Shown piece by piece: positions 9,627 to 18,645 of a stretch of DNA of 64,000 nt. Below the pieces are notes generated by a model. The model was given only the letters and a program-made list of their open reading frames with translations. It did not search any database and was not told where the DNA came from. Made by a program: the position numbers and the translations under genes. Origin of the DNA: CAWJHE01 sp963842455 (GTDB taxonomy: Bacteria; Chloroflexota; Anaerolineae; Anaerolineales; UBA4823); the NCBI GenBank assembly GCA_963842455.1, contig CAWJHE010000007.1, positions 1 through 64,000 of the forward strand, written 5' to 3'. Each line of letters opens with the position of its first letter. Position 1 is the first letter of the stretch.

Positions 9627-10868
9627 ATGAAACAACCTTTTCCTTACGCAAAAACATTTTTACTTGGCTTTGGTTTCTTCGGTATCAGCTTGATCTGGCC
9701 CATCTTCAACAATTTCATCCCCATTTTCCTTCAAGAAGATTTCATGCTCTCTGCAACGATGACTGGCTTCATCATGACCTGGGACAACTATATCAACATG
9801 TTCATCCAACCAATCGTCGGAGAAAGGTCAGACCGCACTCGCTCACGTTTAGGGCGGCGAAAACCCTGGATGCTTGTTGGGGCGCCTCTGGCTGCTATTT
9901 TCTTTATCATCGTGCCCACCATGACCACAGTTATCGGGATCATGTTAGCGATCCTGGTGACTAACCTGAGCATGGCTCTATTCCGCTCCCCTACAATTGC
10001 TTTATTGGGCGACCTCTTTCCTGCTGAACAGCGGAGCACTGCCAATGGCATTATCAACTTAATGGGTGGCATTGGCGCAATCCTGGCTTTTTTGGTCGGG
10101 GGAGCACTCTATAAGTTTGGTCGAATCACCCCCTTTGTATTTGGCAGCCTGGTGATGGTCATCGCCATTCTGATGGTCGTATTATTCGTCCGAGAGAAAA
10201 AACTCGGTCCGGTCGAAAATCTGGCACAGGAAAAAAGCGAAGTAGAGAAGAATGGATTCATTCATAGCTTAAAGGAAGTCGTTAACTCATCCGATCGCTC
10301 CGGGCTGCTCATCCTCCTGGCAATTATGTTCTGGTTCCTGGGCTATAACGCTCTCGACACCTGGATATCCTCCTTTGGCAAATTTACCCTGGGTATTAAT
10401 GAAGGACGAATGGCAATCCTGACCTCAGGGTTGGCTTTGGCTTTTGTCGTTTTTGCCTTACCGAGCGGTCTAATGGCCTCCCGATTCGGACGCCGGCGGA
10501 TCATCCTGATTGGTATTACTGGTCTGTTTGCAACCATCCTGTACGGTCTGATTGTCCAAAACGAATTAATGCTCATTAGCTTCCTGGTTCTGGCAGGGTT
10601 CTTCTGGGCTTTGATCAACGTCAACTCACTGCCTATGGTCTATGATGTGGGCGGGGATGAACGGATCGGAACCTTTACCGGCCTGTATTACCTGGCATCC
10701 AGCATTGCTGCGATTGGCGGACCTCAAATCGTAGGTATCCTGATTGACTTAACCGGCGGAAATTATCGCATTATGTTTATTTTTGCAGCGATTTTCATGT
10801 CCCTGGCAGGTTTGTGTATGTTCAAGGTGAAAGAATCTAAACAAAAAATTTCTTTAACAACAGCCTAA
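9627..10868 (+). CDS. MFS transporter, GPH/sugar-cation symporter-like
   Basis: 413 residues with about 12 hydrophobic membrane segments. The loop between helices 2 and 3 carries GERSDRTRSRLGRRKPW, typical of major facilitator carriers and especially of the sucrose/GPH-like group. A shorter copy (GLMASRFGRRR) occurs in the second half. It probably carries a sugar or other small organic solute across the cytoplasmic membrane; the substrate cannot be read from sequence. A GGAGG site lies 4 bases before the ATG. It sits between trmD and hrcA with no metabolic neighbour to name the substrate. Confidence 0.85.
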   Translation: MKQPFPYAKTFLLGFGFFGISLIWPIFNNFIPIFLQEDFMLSATMTGFIMTWDNYINMFIQPIVGERSDRTRSRLGRRKPWMLVGAPLAAIFFIIVPTMTTVIGIMLAILVTNLSMALFRSPTIALLGDLFPAEQRSTANGIINLMGGIGAILAFLVGGALYKFGRITPFVFGSLVMVIAILMVVLFVREKKLGPVENLAQEKSEVEKNGFIHSLKEVVNSSDRSGLLILLAIMFWFLGYNALDTWISSFGKFTLGINEGRMAILTSGLALAFVVFALPSGLMASRFGRRRIILIGITGLFATILYGLIVQNELMLISFLVLAGFFWALINVNSLPMVYDVGGDERIGTFTGLYYLASSIAAIGGPQIVGILIDLTGGNYRIMFIFAAIFMSLAGLCMFKVKESKQKISLTTA

Positions 10869-10956
10869 TTCCAACTTGGTCGATTATTAAGCCAGACCAC
10901 TGCAGTGCTTCATGTTAACTTACTGTTAGAAATTGTTGCCTCAATAGGGCGATTTC

Positions 10957-10985
10957 TTGACGCTATTCTACCAGCATGGTATCAT
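10957..10985 (+). promoter_or_regulatory. Promoter of hrcA-grpE-dnaK-dnaJ
   Basis: TTGACG and TATCAT are separated by 17 bases. The element lies 14 bases upstream of the CIRCE operator, so the expected start site falls just before CIRCE. Confidence 0.8.
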
Positions 10986-10998
10986 CGTACACGTAGAG

Positions 10999-11025
10999 TT
11001 AGCAGTCTAACATCGAGAGTGCTAA
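10999..11025 (+). promoter_or_regulatory. CIRCE operator of the hrcA operon
   Basis: TTAGCAGTC-N9-GAGTGCTAA. It carries the same single-base deviation from the consensus as the groES operator, on the same arm when read in the direction of transcription. It lies in the 5' leader 17 bases before the hrcA ATG and implies autoregulation by HrcA. Confidence 0.95.
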
Positions 11026-11042
11026 AACTCTCCAGAGAAACC

Positions 11043-12077
11043 ATGAACAATCTAACTGAACGACAGAAGCTTATCCTGGCTTTGGTAATCCGAGATTATA
11101 TTGATACTGCCCAGCCCGTGGGTTCTTCCCATTTGGTGCAAGATTTTAGCTTGGATATGAGCTCTGCCACGGTTCGCAATGAAATGGTTACCCTCACTGA
11201 GCTCGGATATTTGCGCCAACCACACACGTCAGCTGGACGCGTCCCCACAGAAGAAGGCTATCGATATTTCGTACGCCAGCTTATGGGGCATGCCGATCTA
11301 CCCTCCACTACCAAACGCACCATTGTGCACCAGTTTTACCAGGCAGGTCTAGATGTCGACCAGTGGATGCGCCTGGCAGCGTCTGTATTGGCTCACCAGG
11401 CTCAAGCTGCATCACTGGTTACTGCGCCGCGCCCTGAGAAAGCCTTCTTCAAGCACTTAGAATTAATCAATACCCATGGCCGGCAGGTCTTGATGGTCCT
11501 GGTCTTATCTGGCGGAGAAGTCAGCCAGCAAATGCTCTCATTGGCAGAGCCTGTACCTCAAGAGAGATTGAGCCTGGTTGCCCAAACTATCAATTCCCTC
11601 TGTGCCAATCTGGATGCTGATGCGATCTTGGCCTGCTCAATACAGGCAGGTGCATTAGAACAGGATATCTATAAGCTGGTCATCGACGAAATGCGCCGCT
11701 TCGGTCGAACAGGAACAGGTGAATTGTATCGTGATGGGTTAACCCAGGTGCTGCTTGAACCCGAATTTGGGGAAATCGATCTAGCCAGGCGTGCTCTGCG
11801 CTTTTTGGAAGAGCGCACTTTGCTAGACGACCTGCTTGTTCGGACCGTGCTGAACAGTGAAATGGGCGGTGTACAGGTTTTAATTGGCGGTGAAGGCAAC
11901 TGGGAAGAGCTCAAGGAATGCTCTATGGTCCTGGCGCGGTACGGCTCTCCTGGCCGCTTAACTGGCACCCTGGGTGTTCTTGGCCCTATGCGTATGCCAT
12001 ACGGACGCACCATTTCTACTGTACGATTTGTCGCCGGTCTTTTAAGCGACCTGGTGGAAGATATGATGATTGAATAA
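11043..12077 (+). CDS. hrcA: Heat-inducible transcription repressor HrcA
   Basis: DNA-binding repressor of class I heat-shock genes, normally stabilised by GroEL. 344 residues, the usual length. The N-terminal winged helix is visible (LTERQKLIL, then GSSHLV, then SSATVRNEM and HTSAGRVPTEEGYR), followed by the GAF-like middle domain and the C-terminal segment GPMRMPYGR. The frame is open from 10905, but the promoter and CIRCE fall in that extension, so the ATG at 11043 is the start. It is first gene of the hrcA-grpE-dnaK-dnaJ operon. Confidence 0.97.
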   Translation: MNNLTERQKLILALVIRDYIDTAQPVGSSHLVQDFSLDMSSATVRNEMVTLTELGYLRQPHTSAGRVPTEEGYRYFVRQLMGHADLPSTTKRTIVHQFYQAGLDVDQWMRLAASVLAHQAQAASLVTAPRPEKAFFKHLELINTHGRQVLMVLVLSGGEVSQQMLSLAEPVPQERLSLVAQTINSLCANLDADAILACSIQAGALEQDIYKLVIDEMRRFGRTGTGELYRDGLTQVLLEPEFGEIDLARRALRFLEERTLLDDLLVRTVLNSEMGGVQVLIGGEGNWEELKECSMVLARYGSPGRLTGTLGVLGPMRMPYGRTISTVRFVAGLLSDLVEDMMIE

Positions 12078-12140
12078 TGCCCTTGCGAAACATCAACTGC
12101 GCAACGGGACGAATTTGGAGAAGGAGCAAACAAGCTTAAA

Positions 12141-12704
12141 ATGGTAAAACAGAAACACGAGCAACCCAAGCAAACAGAAGAAATTCAGGACGATCAATCC
12201 GAAACAGAGACCCTGGAAACGGAAAAGTCGATCCAGGAAGAAGTTGAGTCGCTGAGACAAGCGCTGGAAAGCACCCGCACTAAATCAGAAGAATATTTAG
12301 ATGGTTGGCAGCGGTCAAGAGCCGAGTTTGCGAATTATAAGAAACGGGTCGAACGAGATCAGGCCCAGCTGTATCAAACAACCTCAGGTGCGATCATTAA
12401 ACGCTACCTGGAAATCATTGACGACCTGGAACGAGCTTTAAATAACCGTCCCCATGAAGGCGAAGGCGCTGTATGGTCCGAAGGAATCGAGCTAATTTAC
12501 AGAAAATTACTATCCATCCTGGAAAATGAAGGCGTCCTGGTGATGAAAGCTCAGGGTGAGCAATTCGACCCCAACCTGCACGAAGCGATCTCTTCAGAAG
12601 AAAACGAAGAATATCACAGTGGGCAGATCATCGAGGTCATCAAACAAGGTTACACCCTTGGAGATCGGGTCTTAAGACCAGCTTTAGTGCGCGTTGCACG
12701 CTAA
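12141..12704 (+). CDS. grpE: Nucleotide exchange factor GrpE
   Basis: 187 residues. A charged, poorly conserved N-terminus leads into a long coiled coil (about residues 30-100). The GrpE core follows, with LDGWQRSRAEFANYKKR, the IDDLERAL segment and the C-terminal beta-domain (FDPNLHEAI then GYTLGDRVLRPALV). It releases ADP from DnaK and acts as a thermosensor in the DnaK cycle. It lies between hrcA and dnaK in the same operon. No close ribosome site is evident: the nearest GGAG lies about 13-20 bases upstream of the ATG. Confidence 0.96.
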   Translation: MVKQKHEQPKQTEEIQDDQSETETLETEKSIQEEVESLRQALESTRTKSEEYLDGWQRSRAEFANYKKRVERDQAQLYQTTSGAIIKRYLEIIDDLERALNNRPHEGEGAVWSEGIELIYRKLLSILENEGVLVMKAQGEQFDPNLHEAISSEENEEYHSGQIIEVIKQGYTLGDRVLRPALVRVAR

Positions 12705-12772
12705 TTTCTTTAACATGAAAAATCCTGATTTGGATTATAAATTACAATAACACACTCATTGGAGGAGCAATT

Positions 12773-14674
12773 ATGGGAAAAATAATTGGCATCGACCTTG
12801 GAACAACCAACTCGGTCGTCGCAGTAATGGAAGGCGGGGAGCCAGTCGTCATTTCCTCAGCAGAAGGCGAACGATTGGTTCCGTCTGTTGTCGCAGTCAA
12901 TAAAAATCACGAACGCCTCACCGGGCGCGTTGCGCGCAACCAGGCGGTCGTCAATCCAGAAAATACGGTGTTTTCAATCAAGCGCTTTATGGGCCGGAAA
13001 TTCAACGACCCAGATGTGCAAAAAGCCCTATCGCGCGTCCCTTATAAAGTGTCTGCAGCCCCTAATGGGGACATTCGTGTCATTTTAGATGGCAAGGAAT
13101 ACTCCCCACCTGAGGTTTCAGCAATGATCTTAGGCAAACTTAAAGCCGATGCCGAAGCTTACCTGGGCGAACCTGTAACACAAGCTGTAATCACCGTGCC
13201 AGCCTATTTTAATGACGCTCAGCGCAATGCGACAAAAGATGCCGGCAAAATTGCAGGCCTGGAAGTTCTGCGTATCATTAATGAACCCACTGCTTCTTCC
13301 CTGGCCTATGGTCTGGATAAAAAGAAAGATGAAGTAATTGCTGTTTACGACTTAGGCGGCGGTACTTTTGATATCTCCATCCTGGACGTAGGCGATGGCG
13401 TATTCCAGGTGCGGTCTACCAGCGGCGACACTTTTCTGGGCGGAGACGATTTCGATCTGCGTATCATTGATTTTATCGCTGACGAGTTCAAGCGTGATAC
13501 AGGCATCGACTTGCGGCAAGATCGGCAGGCGCTACAACGCTTGAAAGAATCTGCTGAAAAAGCAAAAATCGAATTATCGACTCTTATTCAAACCGAGATT
13601 AACCTTCCTTACATCACTGCAGATGCCAGCGGACCAAAACATCTCGTTATTCCGCTAACCCGCTCCAAGTTAGAACAGTTGACTGCGGATTTAGTCGAGC
13701 GCTCATTAGCCCCTGTCCGCCATGCGCTCAAAGACGCTGATCTGCAGACTTCACAGATTGACGAAATCGTCTTGGTCGGCGGCATGACCCGTATGCCCGC
13801 AGTCCAGGAAGCGGTCCGGAAATTATTTGGAAAAGACCCGCACAAAGGTGTGAACCCTGATGAGGTGGTTGCAATTGGCGCAGCCATCCAGGCTGGCGTA
13901 CTGGGCGGCGATGTCAAAGACATCCTGTTGCTGGATGTTACTCCGTTAACCCTCTCGGTTGAAACCCTGGGGGGTGTGGCCACGCCCTTGATTGAACGCA
14001 ACACAACCGTACCCACTCGCAAAAGCCAGATTTTCTCCACCGCCAGCGACAGCCAATCTCAGGTGGAAATCCATGTTCTGCAGGGTGAACGTCCAATGGC
14101 AATCGACAACAAATCCCTGGGTAGATTTACCCTGGATGGAATTCCTCCTGCCCCACGCGGAATACCTCAAATTGAAGTGACTTTTGACATTGATGCAAAC
14201 GGCATTATCAAGGTTGCTGCACAAGATAAAGCAACTGGACGCAGCCAAAATATCACCATTACAGCATCATCCGGTCTCTCTGATGCTGAAGTCGAAAAGA
14301 TGCGTAAGGATGCCGAATTACATGCCGAAGAAGATAAGCGGCGCAAAGAATTAATTGAGGCGCGTAACAACGCCGATAACACCGCATACAGTGCGGAAAA
14401 GGTCTTGAAAGACCTGGGCGAAAAAGTCCCGGCAGATATGAAAACCAACGTAGAGGCAAAGATTACTGCTGTTCGTGAATCCATCAAATCGGATGACGCC
14501 CAGGCTATCCAAAAGGCAACTGAGGAGCTCTCACAGGTATTACAACAACTCGGAGCAGCTGCCTACCAGCAAAGCGGCCCCGCTGCCGGTACCCCTGGTG
14601 AAGACCCACAAGCAGGTCCTAGCAGCAGCCCCGGTGATGAAGATGTAGTAGACGGCGAGTTTCACAGCGCATAA
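12773..14674 (+). CDS. dnaK: Chaperone DnaK (Hsp70)
   Basis: 633 residues. The actin-like ATPase domain (about 1-380) shows IGIDLGTTNS, the YFNDAQR motif, VYDLGGGTFDIS and VLVGGMTRMP. The substrate domain begins after DVTPLTLSVETLGG and is followed by the helical lid. The tail is Gly/Pro/Gln-rich and ends in an acidic stretch (DEDVVDGEF), typical of bacterial DnaK. A strong GGAGGAG site precedes the ATG. It works with DnaJ and GrpE encoded on either side. Confidence 0.98.
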   Translation: MGKIIGIDLGTTNSVVAVMEGGEPVVISSAEGERLVPSVVAVNKNHERLTGRVARNQAVVNPENTVFSIKRFMGRKFNDPDVQKALSRVPYKVSAAPNGDIRVILDGKEYSPPEVSAMILGKLKADAEAYLGEPVTQAVITVPAYFNDAQRNATKDAGKIAGLEVLRIINEPTASSLAYGLDKKKDEVIAVYDLGGGTFDISILDVGDGVFQVRSTSGDTFLGGDDFDLRIIDFIADEFKRDTGIDLRQDRQALQRLKESAEKAKIELSTLIQTEINLPYITADASGPKHLVIPLTRSKLEQLTADLVERSLAPVRHALKDADLQTSQIDEIVLVGGMTRMPAVQEAVRKLFGKDPHKGVNPDEVVAIGAAIQAGVLGGDVKDILLLDVTPLTLSVETLGGVATPLIERNTTVPTRKSQIFSTASDSQSQVEIHVLQGERPMAIDNKSLGRFTLDGIPPAPRGIPQIEVTFDIDANGIIKVAAQDKATGRSQNITITASSGLSDAEVEKMRKDAELHAEEDKRRKELIEARNNADNTAYSAEKVLKDLGEKVPADMKTNVEAKITAVRESIKSDDAQAIQKATEELSQVLQQLGAAAYQQSGPAAGTPGEDPQAGPSSSPGDEDVVDGEFHSA

Positions 14675-14703
14675 AGGATTCTTGAGAGAGTAGATCAAGA
14701 TAC

Positions 14704-15837
14704 ATGACTCAAAGAGATTACTACGAAATCCTCGGCGTTCCAAAAAATGCATCTGCGGATGAGCTCAAATCAGCCTTCCGTAAACTTGCGCGGCAATTTC
14801 ATCCGGATGTAAACAAAGAAGCAGATGCAGAGGAGCGCTTCAAAGAAATTAATGAAGCCTACGCTGTCCTTTCTGATGAACAAAAACGGGCTGCGTACGA
14901 CCGTTTTGGTCATGCTGGTGTACGCGGCCCAAACGGACAGCCAGATTTTTCGGTAGATTTTACAGATTTCGCCGATATTTTTGGCGACCTTTTCGGTTTT
15001 GGCGGATTTGGCAGATCGTCCACTCGTTCTCGCAATGCTCCCAGACGTGGAGCGGACCTGCAATACCACTTAGATTTAACCTTTGAAGAAGCTGTCTTTG
15101 GCGCTGAAAAAGAAATTTCCATATCCCGAGACGAAGTTTGTAGCCACTGCAGCGGCAGCGGAGCTGAGCCAGGGACCACGCCCGTACGCTGCGCTACATG
15201 CAATGGAAGCGGAGAAGTACGCCAGGTACGCCAGACAATCCTGGGTTCCATGGTACAGGTAACTACCTGCCCGGCATGTAAAGGTCAGGGAGAAACCATT
15301 AGCACTCCCTGCCAGACCTGCCAGGGGCGTGGACAGGAACGTAAAACTCGCCTCAAGATCGTCAACATACCTGCCGGTGTAGATACCGGAACACAGATCC
15401 GACTGGCCGGAGAAGGTCAACCGGGGATGAATGGTGGTCCAAACGGAAACCTTTATATCGCCATACAAGTCAAGGCGCATAAATATTTCCGTCGCCAGGA
15501 AAACGATATTCTTCTGAACCTGAATATCAATATTGCCCAAGCAGCCCTGGGGGCAGATGTGCAAATCCCAACGGTGGATGGGCAGGTTGAAACACTGCGT
15601 ATTCCCAGCGGGACTCAGCCCGGAAAAGTTCTTCACTTGAAGGGTAAAGGCGTACCAAAGCTTCGCGGTAGTGGCCGCGGCGACCAACTCGTACTGATCA
15701 ACGTGGAAATCCCCACCAGCTTGAACAGCGAACAACGCAGCCTGTTTGAAGAATTGGCAAAGAGCCTGGGCAGCGAAGTGCGCCCGCAGGAGCGAGGTTT
15801 TTTGGAATGGATCAAAGAAACATTCGGCGCATCCTAG
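14704..15837 (+). CDS. dnaJ: Co-chaperone DnaJ (Hsp40, type I)
   Basis: 377 residues. The J domain (about 1-70) contains the HPD motif in FHPDVNK. A Gly/Phe-rich linker follows, then four CxxCxGxG zinc-finger motifs (CSHCSGSG, CATCNGSG, CPACKGQG, CQTCQGRG) at about residues 145-210, and then the C-terminal substrate-binding domain. All four cysteine pairs are present, so zinc binding should be intact. Last gene of the chaperone operon before a terminator. Confidence 0.98.
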   Translation: MTQRDYYEILGVPKNASADELKSAFRKLARQFHPDVNKEADAEERFKEINEAYAVLSDEQKRAAYDRFGHAGVRGPNGQPDFSVDFTDFADIFGDLFGFGGFGRSSTRSRNAPRRGADLQYHLDLTFEEAVFGAEKEISISRDEVCSHCSGSGAEPGTTPVRCATCNGSGEVRQVRQTILGSMVQVTTCPACKGQGETISTPCQTCQGRGQERKTRLKIVNIPAGVDTGTQIRLAGEGQPGMNGGPNGNLYIAIQVKAHKYFRRQENDILLNLNINIAQAALGADVQIPTVDGQVETLRIPSGTQPGKVLHLKGKGVPKLRGSGRGDQLVLINVEIPTSLNSEQRSLFEELAKSLGSEVRPQERGFLEWIKETFGAS

Positions 15838-15857
15838 CTGCATAAAGTATTTTTCTC

Positions 15858-15905
15858 GGCGAAAGGCAATCATCGTTTTTTTACGGACATTGTCTTTCGC
15901 CTTTT
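15858..15905 (+). terminator. Terminator after dnaJ
   Basis: A 13-bp stem (GGCGAAAGGCAAT against ATTGTCTTTCGCC, one G-T wobble) with an 18-base loop is followed by TTTT. It lies between dnaJ and prmA and would separate the heat-shock operon from prmA-polX, at least partly. Confidence 0.75.
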
Positions 15906-15923
15906 CTATTATTTGGAGTTGAT

Positions 15924-16862
15924 ATGTCACAAGCATCCTGGCTAGAAATTTCTTTAACCTTAGATGGAGAGCTGGCCGAACCCGTTGCCGAACTGTTAGC
16001 GCGGTTTATCCCTGACGGTGTGGTCATTGAAAGCACAGCAGTAGTCAATCCGCCCGATGAAACTGAGGGACATATCGTAGGACCCTTACGAGTTTTTGGA
16101 TATCTTCCCATTGATGAACAGTTGGAAAGCACACGCAATCAAATAGAGCAAGGCCTGTGGTATCTGGGACGGATCCAGCCGTTGCCCACTCCGCAATATC
16201 GCCAAATAGATCAAACCAATTGGGCAGAAGCCTGGAAACAGCATTACAAGCCGATTGCCATTGGCAAAAACTTGATCATTATTCCAGCCTGGTTGGACAA
16301 TCCCGAGCCATCACGGGTAGCCATCCGCATTGACCCTGGGATGGCATTTGGAACCGGCACACACCCCACCACTCAGCTTTGCCTGGAGCTGATCGAGGAA
16401 TATCTGCCGAAAAAATCACAACTGCAACCTGGGATCGATGTCATCGATTTAGGATGCGGTTCTGGAATTCTATCCATTGCTGCGCTCAAGCTTGGCGCCC
16501 GGCGAGCTTTGGGTGTAGATATCGACGCAGACGCCATCCGTGCATCACAGGAGAATGCCCGAACAAACCTGGTTTCCGAGAATTTAGAGCTCGGAATCGG
16601 CTCATTAGAGGATTTGTTATCAAGAAAATTTCCTTTTCAAAAAGCGCCAATTGTATTGGCAAATATCCTCGCACCGGTGATCATTCAACTCTTTGAGGAG
16701 GGTTTAGGCAAGTTAATCACCCCAGATGGTGTGCTCATTCTATCGGGTATTTTAGATGAACAGGCCAACGATGTCCAAGCAGCCTTTGAAATCCAGGGGC
16801 TGACATTAGTCGAAAAAAGGCAAATCGGAGACTGGGTGGCCTTGGCAGTTCAAAAGGAATGA
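15924..16862 (+). CDS. prmA: Ribosomal protein L11 methyltransferase PrmA
   Basis: SAM-dependent trimethylation of ribosomal protein L11. 312 residues. The N-terminal L11-recognition domain is followed by a class I methyltransferase fold with DPGMAFGTGTHPTT, the motif I glycine loop VIDLGCGSGILSIAALKLG and the NILA motif IV. A TTTGGAG site lies 5 bases before the ATG. The stop codon overlaps an ATG of the polX frame (ATGA), so the two genes are translationally coupled. Confidence 0.95.
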   Translation: MSQASWLEISLTLDGELAEPVAELLARFIPDGVVIESTAVVNPPDETEGHIVGPLRVFGYLPIDEQLESTRNQIEQGLWYLGRIQPLPTPQYRQIDQTNWAEAWKQHYKPIAIGKNLIIIPAWLDNPEPSRVAIRIDPGMAFGTGTHPTTQLCLELIEEYLPKKSQLQPGIDVIDLGCGSGILSIAALKLGARRALGVDIDADAIRASQENARTNLVSENLELGIGSLEDLLSRKFPFQKAPIVLANILAPVIIQLFEEGLGKLITPDGVLILSGILDEQANDVQAAFEIQGLTLVEKRQIGDWVALAVQKE

Positions 16863-16867
16863 ACAAT

Positions 16868-18613
16868 ATGGGAAAATCCGCTGCAAAAATGACAACCGGA
16901 CAGATCATAGATGTTTTCTCCCGTATCGCCGACTTGTTAGAAATCAAAGGGGAAGTAATCTACAAAATCCTGGCTTATCGCAAAGCTGTGGACAGCCTGG
17001 AGAACCTGCCAGGCGGTGTGAACGATGCCTGGCAAACAGGCAAGCTTACTGAAATACCTGGCGTTGGGAAAGCCATTGCTGAGAAAATTGATGAAATGCT
17101 TTCGACAGGCAAGTTGGAATTTCTGGAACGCTTAGAGCAAGAAGTGCCCCCCGGATTAATCGAAGTCTTGCATGTTCCAGATGTCGGACCTAAAAAGGCA
17201 GCTCTCTTCTGGAAACATGCAGGCATTTCCAGTCTTACCGAGTTAGAGGCAGCTGCCAAAGCAGGTAAATTACGTTCACTTCCTGGTATGGGAGAGAAAT
17301 CTGAAGCAAAAATCCTGGCTGGGATTGAGTTTGTGGCGCGCCGTACCAATCGGATTCCTTTGGGAAAAGCCTGGCCGTTTGCGCAGGAATTAATTCAAAT
17401 GCTTAGCCAGGTTCCTGGCGTCGAAAAAGTTGTCTTGGCAGGCAGCTTACGCCGTATGCGCGCCACAATTGGAGACCTGGATTTATTGGCAGCTTCGTCA
17501 AACTCTGCTCCAATCATGCAGGCGTTTGTAGAGCACCCGGATGTAATCCGCATTATCAGCCAGGGAGAAATAAAATCTAGCGTCGAATACAGCCATAATT
17601 TGCGAGCTCAGCTTTGGGTGCATCCACCTGAACGATTTGGGACGGCCTTGCAATACGCGACTGGATCAAAAGAACACAATGTTCGCCTGCGTGAAATCGC
17701 CCAAAAACAAGGACTTTCCTTATCAGATCAATCCTTCCAAAGACAAGACGGATCTGAAATCCTATGCGCAACAGAAGAAGCTGTCTACGAAACACTGGGG
17801 CTGCCTTGGATTGCTCCAGAGCTGCGCGAAGATCATGGAGAAGTGCAAGCTGCCAGGGATAACAACTTACCTGAATTGATAACCCTCCAGGACATCCAAT
17901 CCGAACTGCATTCACACAGTACCTGGAGCGACGGTAAACTTTCCATCCGCGAAATGGCCGAAGCTGCACTCCAACGTGGGATGAAAATTTTGGCAATCAC
18001 GGACCACTCAGGCAGTCTAGGCGTAGCAGGAGGGCTATCGGTTGACGACCTGAATAAACAGCGTGAGGAAATTGACCAGGTACAGGCTGAGATTGGGGAT
18101 TCGATCCGTTTGTTACAAGGCTGTGAAGTAGAAATCCGCGCCGACGGCAGCCTGGACTTTCCGGATGACGTACTCGCAAAACTTGACATCGTCATCGCCT
18201 CTCTGCATTCCAGTCTGCGCCAACCTGGCGAGAAAATCACACAGCGCCTGATCCAGGTTATTCAAAATCCGCATGTTGATATCATTGGTCACCCAACCGG
18301 CCGGATGATCCCGAACCGGGAGGGAGCAGATTTGGATATGGAAGCCGTGTTTAAGGCGGCTATAGACCATCAAGTCGTCCTAGAAATCAATGCACATCCT
18401 TCACGCCTGGATTTAAGCGATATTCACGCCCGCCGCTTCATGGAATTGGGTGGCATCCTCAGCATTAATACCGACGCCCATAGCGCCAACGATCTTGATC
18501 TGCTGCGCTTCGGTGTAGCAACAGGGCGCAGAGCCTGGTTGGAGCCCCGGCATGTGATCAATACCTGGGAAACGCAAAAATTGGTGGCCTGGCTCAGCAC
18601 ACGAGGCAAGTAA
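16868..18613 (+). CDS. polX: Family X DNA polymerase / PHP phosphoesterase (PolX)
   Basis: About 580 residues. Order: helix-hairpin-helix 8-kDa-like domain (PGVGKAIAEKI, then DVGPKKAALFWKHAG), nucleotidyltransferase palm (GSLRRM, then GDLDLL supplying two acidic residues), and a C-terminal PHP domain with HSHSTWSDG, ITDHSG, HPTGR and a final Asp-Ala-His. Bacterial PolX fills gaps in base-excision repair, and the PHP part gives 3'-5' exonuclease and AP-endonuclease activity. The third metal-binding aspartate expected in the DLR motif is Asn here (HNLRAQL, codon 17597-17599), so polymerisation may be weak or lost. The first ATG is at 16859, but the AAAGGA site is better spaced for the ATG at 16868. 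Confidence 0.93.
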   Translation: MGKSAAKMTTGQIIDVFSRIADLLEIKGEVIYKILAYRKAVDSLENLPGGVNDAWQTGKLTEIPGVGKAIAEKIDEMLSTGKLEFLERLEQEVPPGLIEVLHVPDVGPKKAALFWKHAGISSLTELEAAAKAGKLRSLPGMGEKSEAKILAGIEFVARRTNRIPLGKAWPFAQELIQMLSQVPGVEKVVLAGSLRRMRATIGDLDLLAASSNSAPIMQAFVEHPDVIRIISQGEIKSSVEYSHNLRAQLWVHPPERFGTALQYATGSKEHNVRLREIAQKQGLSLSDQSFQRQDGSEILCATEEAVYETLGLPWIAPELREDHGEVQAARDNNLPELITLQDIQSELHSHSTWSDGKLSIREMAEAALQRGMKILAITDHSGSLGVAGGLSVDDLNKQREEIDQVQAEIGDSIRLLQGCEVEIRADGSLDFPDDVLAKLDIVIASLHSSLRQPGEKITQRLIQVIQNPHVDIIGHPTGRMIPNREGADLDMEAVFKAAIDHQVVLEINAHPSRLDLSDIHARRFMELGGILSINTDAHSANDLDLLRFGVATGRRAWLEPRHVINTWETQKLVAWLSTRGK

Positions 18614-18645
18614 AAGGGGGCACAAGTTCAGAATAGATTTATGTT

